Shown: in pieces, positions 42,339 to 51,159 of the stretch
Numbering within the stretch: position 1 is the first letter of the stretch
Layout: each line of letters begins with the position of its first letter
Assembly (NCBI RefSeq): GCF_001570485.1
Contig: NZ_BCTA01000070.1
Span: forward strand, 1 to 64,000
Origin: Mycolicibacterium novocastrense
Lineage (GTDB): Bacteria > Actinomycetota > Actinomycetes > Mycobacteriales > Mycobacteriaceae
Length of the DNA stretch: 64,000 nucleotides
Direction of reading: 5' to 3'
The notes under the pieces: generated by a model
The model's input: only the letters and a program-made list of their open reading frames with translations
Database searches by the model: none
What the model was told of the DNA's origin: nothing
Program-made: the position numbers and the translations under genes

Positions 42339-43903
42339 GTTCGCGTTACGCCGCCGGAGCCGCTCCGGCGGCGACATACGACGCCGTCGTCGTCGGCGGC
42401 GGGCACAACGGCCTGGTCGCGGCTGCGTATCTGGCCAAGGCGGGTCGTCGGGTACGGGTGTTGGAGCGCCTCGACCATGTCGGTGGCGCGGCGGTATCCG
42501 CGCACGCCTTTGAGGGAGTCGACGCGCGCTTGTCGCGGTACTCCTACCTCGTCAGCCTGTTGCCCCGACGGATCGTCGACGACCTCGGCGCGCGGGTGCG
42601 CTTGGTGCGGCGTCGCTACTCGTCCTACACGCCCGACCCAGCGACCGGCGGACGCACTGGACTGCTGATCGGTCCCACGTCAACGTTCGGTGCGATCGGC
42701 GCTGCCGACGATGGGCCGCGGTTCGCCGAGTTTTACGGCCGGTGTGGTGTCCTCGTCGAGCAAATTTGGCCGACGCTGCTGGAACCGCTTCTGACGCGAA
42801 GCCAGGCGCGTGATCTCGTGGATGACGAGGCCGCGTGGCGATCGATGGTCGACGAGCCGATCGGGCACGCGATCTCCTCCGCCGTCGACAACGACGTCGT
42901 GCGCGGGGTGATGGCCACCGACGCGTTGATTGGAACGTTCGCCCGCCTCGACGACGCGTCGTTGATTCAGAACGTCTGCTTCCTCTACCACCTGCTCGGC
43001 GGCGGAACCGGTGACTGGGATGTGCCGATCGGTGGGATGGGCGCCATCACCGGTGCGCTGGCCGCCGCCGCGACCGGCTATGGTGCCGAAATCACCTGTG
43101 GCACTGAGGTGTACGCCATCGACCCGGCCGGCGAGGTGCGCTACCACTGCGACGGCATCGATCACACCGTCCACGGACGGGTTGTTCTGGCCAACGTGAC
43201 GCCCACGGTGTTGGCGGGCTTGCTGGGTGAGCAACTGCCGGAGTCGACGCCGGGTGCGCAGGTCAAGGTGAACCTGATACTGCGGCGCCTACCGCGGTTG
43301 CGCGACCAGACCGTCACACCGGAGCAGGCATTCGGTGGGACGTTCCACATCAACGAGACATTCAGCCAGTTGGACTCGGCATATCTGCGCGCGGTCGACG
43401 GCGCGGTACCGGACCCGCTGCCGTGCGAGATCTACTGTCACTCGCTGACCGACCCTTCAATTCTGTCCGATGAACTGCGCGCCGCTGGTGCGCAGACGCT
43501 GACGGTCTTTGGTCTGCACACCCCTCACCACTTGGTGTCGTCAGGTGACCCCGATCGAATGCGGGACACATTGACATCGGCGGTACTCAGTTCATTGAAT
43601 TCCGTTCTGGCCGAACCCATTCACGATGTGCTGATGGAGGACTCGGCGGGCCGGCTGTGCATTGAGGCGAAGACGACCGTCGACCTCGAACACTCGCTAG
43701 GCATGACGGGTGGGCACATCTTCCACGGTGGGTTAGCGTGGCCGTTCGCCGAGAATGACGAGCCACTCGACACTCCGGCTCGACGCTGGGGTGTGGCGAC
43801 CGCGCATGACCGAATCCTCCTGTGCGGGTCAGGATCACGTCGTGGTGGCGGAGTCTCGGGGATCGGCGGCCACAATGCCGCGATGGCGGTGTTGGAAAGC
43901 TAA
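42335..43903 (+). CDS. phytoene dehydrogenase-like FAD oxidoreductase (Rv0897c-like)
   Basis: A protein of about 522 residues of the NAD(P)/FAD-dependent carotenoid-desaturase superfamily, corresponding to Rv0897c. The N-terminal dinucleotide motif VVVGGGHNGLVAAAYLAKAG sits near residues 18-37, and the C-terminal FAD segment GSGSRRGGGVSGIGGHNAA near 500-518. The first ordinary start codon, GTG 42458, lies after the FAD motif and cannot be right. No ATG, GTG or TTG lies between the upstream in-frame stop and the motif. CTG 42335, overlapping the DUF2630 stop with GAGG upstream, is the best start. The substrate is unknown. It converges with marR (4-bp overlap of stops). Confidence 0.85.
   Translation: MSSRYAAGAAPAATYDAVVVGGGHNGLVAAAYLAKAGRRVRVLERLDHVGGAAVSAHAFEGVDARLSRYSYLVSLLPRRIVDDLGARVRLVRRRYSSYTPDPATGGRTGLLIGPTSTFGAIGAADDGPRFAEFYGRCGVLVEQIWPTLLEPLLTRSQARDLVDDEAAWRSMVDEPIGHAISSAVDNDVVRGVMATDALIGTFARLDDASLIQNVCFLYHLLGGGTGDWDVPIGGMGAITGALAAAATGYGAEITCGTEVYAIDPAGEVRYHCDGIDHTVHGRVVLANVTPTVLAGLLGEQLPESTPGAQVKVNLILRRLPRLRDQTVTPEQAFGGTFHINETFSQLDSAYLRAVDGAVPDPLPCEIYCHSLTDPSILSDELRAAGAQTLTVFGLHTPHHLVSSGDPDRMRDTLTSAVLSSLNSVLAEPIHDVLMEDSAGRLCIEAKTTVDLEHSLGMTGGHIFHGGLAWPFAENDEPLDTPARRWGVATAHDRILLCGSGSRRGGGVSGIGGHNAAMAVLES
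42349..42373. repeat. GC-rich 11-bp hairpin at the oxidoreductase 5' end
   Basis: The arms 42349-42359 and 42363-42373 are perfect complements with a 3-nt loop. It begins 11 nt past the DUF2630 stop and lies within the first codons of the oxidoreductase (Ala/Gly/Pro-rich). It could attenuate read-through from DUF2630 or hinder initiation, or simply reflect GC-rich coding. Confidence 0.5.
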
Positions 43904-44316
43904 GAGCGCATCTTGGTCACAATGCGACGCAGCGCCTCGATTTCGGCTTGGTCCAGATTCGCCATGGCTTCCGGCGCCGGGTCCTCGATCGCGTCGATCT
44001 TGGCCACCATGGCGCATCCCGCATCGGTGAGCGATACCCGCTTGCACCGGCGATTGGCCGGATCCACCTGACGCACCACCAACCCGCGCCCTTCCAGGTC
44101 GTTGACCGCGACGGTGGCGGCCGGCGCGTCGATGGTCGCCGCGTGCGCCAACTCCTTGACCGTCATCGGCCGTCGGCTCAACCGCCGCAAGATGCGCACC
44201 CTGCTGAACGGCAGCCCGGACTGCTCGACCACCGCCCGCTTCCAGCTGTCGTGGTTCTCGATGACGAAGGCAGCCATCGCCCGCCACGCCTCGTCAGCCA
44301 CTCGATTACCGGACAT
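43900..44316 (-). CDS. MarR-family transcriptional regulator
   Basis: A 138-residue winged-helix regulator. The recognition region MTVKELAHAATIDAPAATVAV (near 51-71) is the helix-turn-helix, and DLEGRGLVVRQVDPANRRCKRVSLTDAG the beta-wing. It overlaps the end of the MFS gene by 11 nt and is read with it, so it probably represses its own operon through the inverted repeat at 45747-45766. The ligand is unknown. Confidence 0.88.
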   Translation of the reverse strand: MSGNRVADEAWRAMAAFVIENHDSWKRAVVEQSGLPFSRVRILRRLSRRPMTVKELAHAATIDAPAATVAVNDLEGRGLVVRQVDPANRRCKRVSLTDAGCAMVAKIDAIEDPAPEAMANLDQAEIEALRRIVTKMRS

Positions 44317-45742
44317 CGGCCGCCACCAACGGTTCCAGCCGATCGGCCGACCGCAACGCCCTACCGGAGGTCGAGTAGAAGCCGAGGACGATGATCACCA
44401 CCCCGAGCACCGCGCAGATCAGCCACAGCGGTCGGGCGGCCTGCGCGAAGCCGGGACCCGTCGCTGCCAGCGCGCCGCCCGCAACCGAACCACACAGCGC
44501 CACACCGATACTCACGCCGACCTGCCTGCTGGTCGACGCGATCGCCGACGCGGCGCCCGCCCGGTCGGTCGGCATGCCGCTGACCGCCGCGTTCGTCACC
44601 GGCGCGTTGACCATCGAGAACCCGATACCGAAGACCGCGAAGATCACCAGCAGCTGCCACACCGGTGTCGTCGCCGACAGCTGAGCGAGCATGACCGTCG
44701 CCGCCGTGATCAATGTCCCAGCGATCAACAGTGACGGCCGAGCCCCGAACCGCCCGACCATCCGGCCCGACAACGGTGAAAACACCAGCGCGCCAACGGC
44801 TATCGGCAGATAGATCAACCCGGTGTGGAACGCCGAGAAGCCGCGCTCGTCCTGCAGATACAGCGACATCATGAACAGGAAGGCACCCCACGACGCGAAC
44901 GCGCACACCGCGATCATCGTCGCCGATGCGAACGGGATACTCCGGAAGAACCTCAAATCGATGAACGGATCCCGCCGACGCGCCTCATAAGCCAGGAAGC
45001 CGACGAAGGCGGCGACCGCGCCGACCGCCACGGCGACTGTACGAGCGTCTGTCCACCCCATGACCGGGCCCTCGATGAGTACGAAGACGAGCCCGAACAG
45101 GAACGCCATGCCGAGGGCCTGTCCGACCGGATCGACGTCGCGCATCGTCAGCGACTTGGATCTCGGAACGAAGATGACCGTCAGCAGGATGGCCAGCGCG
45201 CAGATCGGCAGATTGATCCAGAACACCGCGCGCCAATTGATCCACTCGATGAGCACACCACCGACGATCGGCCCTGCGGCCATCGAAATGCCCACGACGC
45301 CGCCCCAGATGCCGATGGCCCGGGCTCGTTCCACCCGCCCGGTGAACACCTGCGTGATGATCGACATCGCGACCGGGTTCATCATCGAGCCACCGATCGC
45401 CTGCAGAAAGCGCGCGGCGATCAGCGTCTCGATGTTCGGCGCCAGGCTGCACAGCAGCGACGCGACCGCGAACACCGTCAGCCCGAGCTGGAACGTGCCT
45501 CGCCGACCGAACCGGTCGGCGGCCGCACCGGACAACAGCAGCAACGACGCCAACACCAGCGTGTAGATGTCGATCACCCATTGCAGCTGGGACCCGGTGG
45601 CATTGAGGTCGGCGCGGATGTTGGGAATCGCGACGTTGACGATCGTCGCGTCCATCGACACGATCAGCAGGCTCAGGCAGCAAGTCACCAGGATGATGGC
45701 CTTGCGCCGAGCGCTCATTGACCGGACGACGGTTTCGTTCAC
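44306..45742 (-). CDS. MFS drug-efflux-type transporter (DHA2 family)
   Basis: A 478-residue membrane protein with about 14 hydrophobic helices. The start, LLIVSMDATIVNVAIPNIRADL, is the DHA2 helix-1 signature; motif A, GAAADRFGRRGTF, lies near 75; and GISMAAGPIVGGVL in helix 5 is the antiporter motif C. A proton-driven exporter of drugs or small lipophilic compounds is likely. GTG 45742 has no ribosome site. CACAAT sits 6 nt upstream inside the MarR-type operator, so the mRNA may be leaderless and directly blocked by repressor binding. Confidence 0.9.
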   Translation of the reverse strand: MNETVVRSMSARRKAIILVTCCLSLLIVSMDATIVNVAIPNIRADLNATGSQLQWVIDIYTLVLASLLLLSGAAADRFGRRGTFQLGLTVFAVASLLCSLAPNIETLIAARFLQAIGGSMMNPVAMSIITQVFTGRVERARAIGIWGGVVGISMAAGPIVGGVLIEWINWRAVFWINLPICALAILLTVIFVPRSKSLTMRDVDPVGQALGMAFLFGLVFVLIEGPVMGWTDARTVAVAVGAVAAFVGFLAYEARRRDPFIDLRFFRSIPFASATMIAVCAFASWGAFLFMMSLYLQDERGFSAFHTGLIYLPIAVGALVFSPLSGRMVGRFGARPSLLIAGTLITAATVMLAQLSATTPVWQLLVIFAVFGIGFSMVNAPVTNAAVSGMPTDRAGAASAIASTSRQVGVSIGVALCGSVAGGALAATGPGFAQAARPLWLICAVLGVVIIVLGFYSTSGRALRSADRLEPLVAADVR

Positions 45743-45746
45743 CCAA

Positions 45747-45766
45747 CAATTGTGAAACTACAACTG
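45747..45766. promoter_or_regulatory. MarR-type operator overlapping the MFS-marR promoter
   Basis: The inverted repeat CAATTGT-6 nt-ACAACTG (7-bp half sites, one mismatch) lies 5 nt before the MFS start codon. On the gene's own strand it covers CACAAT, the -10-like hexamer placed 6 nt from GTG 45742. TTGT-n6-ACAA is the usual core of MarR-family operators. Confidence 0.6.
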
Positions 45767-45839
45767 TTCGGCCGGCAAGGCAGCTGGCAGTGAGATACGC
45801 GACGTCGAGTGTGGGGTTACGTCACGCTCCGCGCGCCCA

Positions 45840-45862
45840 GAACGTGCGGGTAACCCACGTTC
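45840..45862. terminator. weak hairpin after gltA2
   Basis: GAACGTG (45840-45846) and CACGTTC (45856-45862) form a 7-bp stem around a 9-nt loop, 20 nt past the gltA2 stop. It is a candidate terminator for gltA2, without a T-tract. Confidence 0.4.
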
Positions 45863-45882
45863 GGCACAGAGCGCGAATAGGC

Positions 45883-47190
<1,308 letters not shown>

Positions 47191-47287
47191 GAGGTTCCCT
47201 TCGTCGCTGCTGGGAGTATTCGGACATTGCTCCTACAAAAGGTAGTCCCATTCGGGCAGGCGTGCCCCGCCGGGGGCGGTCACTTGC

Positions 47288-47947
47288 TCAGACGGGCAGC
47301 CGCAGATTACCCAACAAGCCGGTGAACTCCGCGAAGACCGTCTCCAAGCGCTCGATCAGGTCGTCTATGGACACCCGTGACCAGTCGCTGTTGACATGCA
47401 CGACGTCGGTGAGCGCCGTCATGATCACCGCACTCCACGTCGCAGATGCCAGGCGCACCCTGCGGTCGGCCACATCGACCCCCATGCGCCTGGCGAGTGC
47501 CTGTTCGAGCGCGTTGCTCCGGAACTCGACGGTGACCTGGCGCAGCGTCGGCGACGACAGGACGATCCTGGCGATGCACAACACCCGTTCGGCCCGCAGA
47601 TCGTCTGGTCCCGCGTGCTTGGCCGCCTCCCCCATCGCGACATAGGCGCGCAGGATCGCCTCGAGGTGGTTCAGCTCGGCGGGCTGGCGGTCCAGTTCGA
47701 GGGCGACTTCATCGACGATCTCGTCGACCAGAGCCAGCGCGATGGAGTCCTTGGTCGGGAAGTACCGGCTGAAGGTGCGCGGTGAAACGTCGGCCACCGC
47801 GGCGATCTGCTCCACGGTGGTGTTGTCGAAACCCTGTCCGTTGCACAGTTCCACTGCGGCGTCGATGAGCGTCGCACGCGTGCGCTGCTTCTTGCGCTCG
47901 CGCAGCCCGACGGACTGCGCCCCCCTACCGTCAGGCACAAGGCGCAT
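47288..47947 (-). CDS. TetR-family transcriptional regulator
   Basis: A 219-residue regulator. The N-terminal helix-turn-helix runs from RERKKQRTRATLIDAA to VEQIAAVADVSPRTFSRYFPTKDSIAL (near 16-68), a textbook TetR DNA-binding domain. The C-terminal ligand domain is variable. It lies between gltA2 and pdxH on the same strand, about 100 nt from each, so it probably has its own promoter. Target and ligand are unknown. Confidence 0.87.
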   Translation of the reverse strand: MRLVPDGRGAQSVGLRERKKQRTRATLIDAAVELCNGQGFDNTTVEQIAAVADVSPRTFSRYFPTKDSIALALVDEIVDEVALELDRQPAELNHLEAILRAYVAMGEAAKHAGPDDLRAERVLCIARIVLSSPTLRQVTVEFRSNALEQALARRMGVDVADRRVRLASATWSAVIMTALTDVVHVNSDWSRVSIDDLIERLETVFAEFTGLLGNLRLPV

Positions 47948-48049
47948 CCTAACGGTCGAAACTATGGATGAGCTAAGAATTCATCTTCGCCGAAAACATG
48001 TTCGACGTGAGCATTTCGGGTCCGCGCCTGGCGGTAGCAACGCCGACGC

Positions 48050-48712
48050 CTAGGGCTGCAGCCGCTCGACGCGGCCGTCCTGAATGCGAATCCTGTTGTG
48101 CACCCGGTTCTCCCGGCCCTGCCAGAATTCGACGACGTCGGCGGCGATCAGATAGCCGCCCCAGTTCGGCGGCACGGGCACCGTGTCGTGGCCTTCGAAG
48201 CGCCGCGTCACCTCGGCCAGTTGCTCCAGCAGTGCCGCGCGCGAGGCGATCGGCTTCGACTGGTACGACGCCCAGGCACCCAACTGCGACCCCCGAGGTC
48301 GCTTCGACCAGTATTCGGCGGTCTCCTCCGCCGACACCTTCGTCACCGGTCCGCGGACGTGGACCTGGCGCCCGGTCAGGTACCAGGGGAAGGTGGCCGA
48401 CGCGTACGGCGTCGCCGCCAGCTGCTCGCCCTTGTCGGAGTCGTAGTTGGTGTAGAACGTGATGCCTGTGTCGTCGACGCTCTTGCACAACACCGACCGA
48501 GTGACGGGCCGCCCGCGGCTGTCGACCGTGCCGACGACCATGGCGTTGGGTTCGGCGACACCGGCGCGCTCGGCGTCGGCTAACCACTTGCGCAGCAAGG
48601 TAACCCAGCCGTCCGCCAGCCAATCCACGTCCAGATCGGGACTGCCGTCCTTTTCCGCCGAACCGTATTCCACCCGCATCCTCGCCAAGCGTTCTGGGCC
48701 TACCTCCGCCAC
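48050..48712 (-). CDS. pdxH: pyridoxamine 5'-phosphate oxidase
   Basis: A 220-residue FMN enzyme that makes pyridoxal 5'-phosphate. Typical segments are NAMVVGTVDSRGRPVTRSVLCKSVDDTGITFYTN (split here: NAMVVGTVDSRGRP, then RSVLCKSVDDTG) near 55-85, YWSKRPRGSQLGAWAS near 133-148 with the substrate-binding Arg, and VEFWQGRENRVHNRI at the C-terminus with WQGR. ATG 48712 begins MAEVGPERLA. It is divergent from citA, so the two share an 83-nt promoter region. Confidence 0.93.
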   Translation of the reverse strand: MAEVGPERLARMRVEYGSAEKDGSPDLDVDWLADGWVTLLRKWLADAERAGVAEPNAMVVGTVDSRGRPVTRSVLCKSVDDTGITFYTNYDSDKGEQLAATPYASATFPWYLTGRQVHVRGPVTKVSAEETAEYWSKRPRGSQLGAWASYQSKPIASRAALLEQLAEVTRRFEGHDTVPVPPNWGGYLIAADVVEFWQGRENRVHNRIRIQDGRVERLQP

Positions 48713-48783
48713 GCGACAACGCTACGCCCACACCGGCTGCCGTCGTGTCAGCAACCGCCAGATGAGCACCGATGGACAGGTGC

Positions 48784-48789
48784 GAGAAT
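48784..48789 (+). promoter_or_regulatory. -10-like element of citA
   Basis: GAGAAT ends 6 nt before ATG 48796, with no Shine-Dalgarno sequence, as at prrA and the DUF2630 gene. Confidence 0.38.
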
Positions 48790-48795
48790 CTGGCC

Positions 48796-49914
48796 ATGAG
48801 CGCGGTGCCTGAAGACTTCGTACCCGGCCTCGAGGGCGTCGTCGCCTTCACTTCCGAGATCGCCGAACCCGACAAGGACGGCGGCGCGCTGCGCTACCGC
48901 GGCGTCGACATCGAGGATGTGGTCAACCAGAGGGTGACCTTCGGCGACGTGTGGGCGCTGCTGGTCGACGGCAAGTTCGGCAACGGTCTGCCGCCCGCTG
49001 AACCGTTTCCGCTTCCGATCCACAGCGGCGACGTGCGCGTCGACGTCCAGGCCGGGCTGGCGATGTTGGCCCCGATCTGGGGCTATCGCCCATTGCTCGA
49101 CATCGACGACGCGACCGCCCGCGAACACCTCGCCCGGGCCTCGGTGATGGCGCTGTCCTACGTCGCGCAGTCCGCGCGCGGGATCTATCGGCCTGCGGTC
49201 CCGCAGCGCACCATCGACGAATGTTCCACGGTGACAGAGCGATTCATGACTCGCTGGCAGGGTGATCCGGATCCCCGCCACGTGGAGGCCATCGACGCCT
49301 ACTGGGTCAGCGCCGCCGAGCACGGTATGAACGCATCGACCTTCACCGCCCGCGTGATCGCGTCGACCGGCGCCGACGTCGCGGCCGCCCTGTCCGGCGC
49401 GATCGGCGCGATGAGCGGACCGCTGCACGGAGGCGCCCCGGCTCGGGTGATCCCGATGATCGAGGAGGCCGAGAAGACCGGCGACGCCCGCGCGGTCGTC
49501 AAGGACATCCTCGACCGCAACGAGAAGCTCATGGGCTTCGGGCATCGGGTGTATCGCGCCGAGGATCCGCGGGCCCGGGTGCTGCGCGCGACGGCCAAGC
49601 GTCTCGAGGCGCCGCGCTACGAGGTCGCCGCCGCGCTCGAGCAGGCCGCCCTCGCCGAACTGCGGGAGCGGCGACCCGACCGCGCCATCGAGACCAACGT
49701 CGAGTTCTGGGCGGCGGTGATCCTCGACTTCGCCCAGGTGCCGACCAAGATGATGCCGGCGATGTTCACCTGCGGGCGCACCGCCGGATGGTGTGCGCAC
49801 ATCCTCGAGCAGAAGCGGCTCGGCAAGTTGGTGCGTCCGTCGGCGATCTACGTCGGCCCGGAGCCGCGCAGCCCCGAGTCGGTCGAGGGCTGGGACCAAG
49901 TCGTCCGGTCGTGA
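48796..49914 (+). CDS. citA: citrate synthase 2 (CitA)
   Basis: A 372-residue citrate synthase-family protein, matching Rv0889c (373 residues). It is shorter than GltA2 and of the type shared with methylcitrate synthases. Active-site blocks are GPLHGGAPARVIPM near 211-224 and GFGHRVYRAEDPRARVL near 250-266; VEFWAAVILDFAQVP carries the late conserved residues. Such enzymes may act as a second citrate synthase or in propionate use. ATG 48796 was chosen over ATG 48772. The stop overlaps the GTG of the following gene. Confidence 0.93.
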   Translation: MSAVPEDFVPGLEGVVAFTSEIAEPDKDGGALRYRGVDIEDVVNQRVTFGDVWALLVDGKFGNGLPPAEPFPLPIHSGDVRVDVQAGLAMLAPIWGYRPLLDIDDATAREHLARASVMALSYVAQSARGIYRPAVPQRTIDECSTVTERFMTRWQGDPDPRHVEAIDAYWVSAAEHGMNASTFTARVIASTGADVAAALSGAIGAMSGPLHGGAPARVIPMIEEAEKTGDARAVVKDILDRNEKLMGFGHRVYRAEDPRARVLRATAKRLEAPRYEVAAALEQAALAELRERRPDRAIETNVEFWAAVILDFAQVPTKMMPAMFTCGRTAGWCAHILEQKRLGKLVRPSAIYVGPEPRSPESVEGWDQVVRS

Positions 49915-50513
49915 CGACGACGTTCGCCTCGGCAGCGCGCAGTTTCGCGGACCTGGTCGGCCGCATTCCCGCCGACGCGTGGTCGGGTCCGGGTCTGGGC
50001 GACTGGGATCTGCGCTCGCTTGTCGGGCACACGTCGCGCTCGCTGACCACGGTGCTCACCTACCTCGAGACGCCCGCCGACCGTGAGGACATCGCCACGC
50101 CGCGGGAGTACTACGCGCGGGTGAACCCGGCGGCGCTGGGCTTGGACCCCGCCGACGTGGCCGAGCGCGGGCGGCAAGCCGGACGCGACCTCGGTGACGA
50201 CCCGGCGGCCGCCGTGGCCGACCTCGTCTCCCGAGCGCTCGCACGGCTGGAGACGGTGGACGATCCGTTGATTCGGGTGCTCGGCGGGCTGGGCATCCGA
50301 TTGCGGACCTATCTGCCGACGCGGACCTTTGAGTTGGCCGTGCACAGCTTGGACATCGCACGCGCCGTTGATCTTTCGTTGACGTTGCCCGGCGCGGTGC
50401 TGGAGGAGGCATTGGTGCTGGCGGCGCGTATCGCCGCCGAGCATCAAGGCGAGACGGTGCTGATGGCGCTGACGGGCCGCGACAGCCTGCCGCCGTCATT
50501 CTCGATCGTGTGA
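49911..50513 (+). CDS. maleylpyruvate-isomerase/mycothiol-dependent family protein
   Basis: A 200-residue protein of the DinB-like four-helix superfamily. The start TTTFASAARSFADLV followed by GLGDWDLRSLVGHTSRSL matches the N-terminal domain of mycothiol-dependent maleylpyruvate isomerase-type proteins. The metal-ligand His residues are in VGHTSR and ELAVHSLDIARAV. The exact reaction is unknown; relatives bind a metal and use mycothiol. GTG 49911 overlaps the citA stop (GTGA), so it is translated with citA. Confidence 0.78.
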   Translation: MTTTFASAARSFADLVGRIPADAWSGPGLGDWDLRSLVGHTSRSLTTVLTYLETPADREDIATPREYYARVNPAALGLDPADVAERGRQAGRDLGDDPAAAVADLVSRALARLETVDDPLIRVLGGLGIRLRTYLPTRTFELAVHSLDIARAVDLSLTLPGAVLEEALVLAARIAAEHQGETVLMALTGRDSLPPSFSIV

Positions 50514-50546
50514 TCTGTCGGTGGTTGGGCGCACTAAGCGGTTGAT

Positions 50547-50552
50547 TACCCT
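50547..50552 (+). promoter_or_regulatory. -10 element of the 46-residue ORF
   Basis: TACCCT, a good TANNNT mycobacterial -10 hexamer, ends exactly 6 nt before ATG 50559. No ribosome site is seen, so a leaderless transcript is likely. Confidence 0.5.
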
Positions 50553-50558
50553 CATGCC

Positions 50559-50699
50559 ATGCGTGCGATCAACCCCTTCGGGCTTGTCGGTGGGCGGTGG
50601 TTGCATGGCCGGCGTACCGATGACTTGGGAGCGCTCACCGAGTCGGTACTGACGACCCCGTTCGCGGGACGCAACCCAATTCGAGAGGAGCTCTTCTGA
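50559..50699 (+). CDS. 46-residue ORF upstream of and coupled to the VOC protein gene
   Basis: An uninterrupted small frame beginning MRAINPFGLVGGRWLHGRR and ending with NPIREELF. Its TGA overlaps the ATG of the VOC gene (TGATG), and a -10-like TACCCT lies 6 nt before its own ATG, so it could be translated from a leaderless mRNA and couple to the next gene. The peptide is basic, with no signal or membrane segment and no Cys. I recognise no family. It could be a real small protein or a leader whose translation controls the gene that follows; the AGAGGAG site inside its last codons also serves the VOC start. Confidence 0.55.
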   Translation: MRAINPFGLVGGRWLHGRRTDDLGALTESVLTTPFAGRNPIREELF

Positions 50700-51154
50700 T
50701 GGCTATCGATTTTCAGCCGGCGGTGTCGCCCATGCTCACGGTCAGCGACGGCGCTGCGGCCATCGACTTCTACGTCAAGGCCTTCGACGCCGAGGAACTC
50801 GGCCGCGTACCCGGACCCGACGGCAAGCGACTGTTTCACGCTGCGCTGCGCATCAACGGGGCCTTGGTGATGCTCAACGATGACTTCCCGGAGATGAACG
50901 ACGGCAAGTCGGTGACGCCGGAAGCGCTCGGCGGCTCACCGGTGACCATCCACTTGACGGTCGACGATGTCGACACCAAATTCCAGAAGGCCGTCGACGC
51001 CGGCGCGACTGTCGTCATGCCGCTCGACGACATGTTCTGGGGCGACCGGTACGGCGAGCTCCGGGACCCCTTCGGACACGTGTGGTCGATGGGCCAGCCG
51101 GTGCGCGAGGTCAGCCAGGAGGAGATCGACGAGGCGATCAAGCAACACCAGTGA
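50699..51154 (+). CDS. VOC (glyoxalase/PhnB-like) protein, Rv0887c-like
   Basis: A 151-residue vicinal-oxygen-chelate fold protein with two beta-alpha-beta modules: VSPMLTVSDGAAAIDFYVKAFDAEELGRV near 8-36 in part, and TIHLTVDDVDTKFQKAVDAGATVVMPLDDMFWGDRYGELRDPFGHVWSM towards the end, here as several motifs (DDMFWGDRYG, DPFGHVWSM). It resembles PhnB-type and Rv0887c proteins. The substrate is unknown. ATG 50699 has a strong AGAGGAG site. It converges with fprB, 5 nt apart. Confidence 0.88.
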   Translation: MAIDFQPAVSPMLTVSDGAAAIDFYVKAFDAEELGRVPGPDGKRLFHAALRINGALVMLNDDFPEMNDGKSVTPEALGGSPVTIHLTVDDVDTKFQKAVDAGATVVMPLDDMFWGDRYGELRDPFGHVWSMGQPVREVSQEEIDEAIKQHQ

Positions 51155-51159
51155 CGGAG

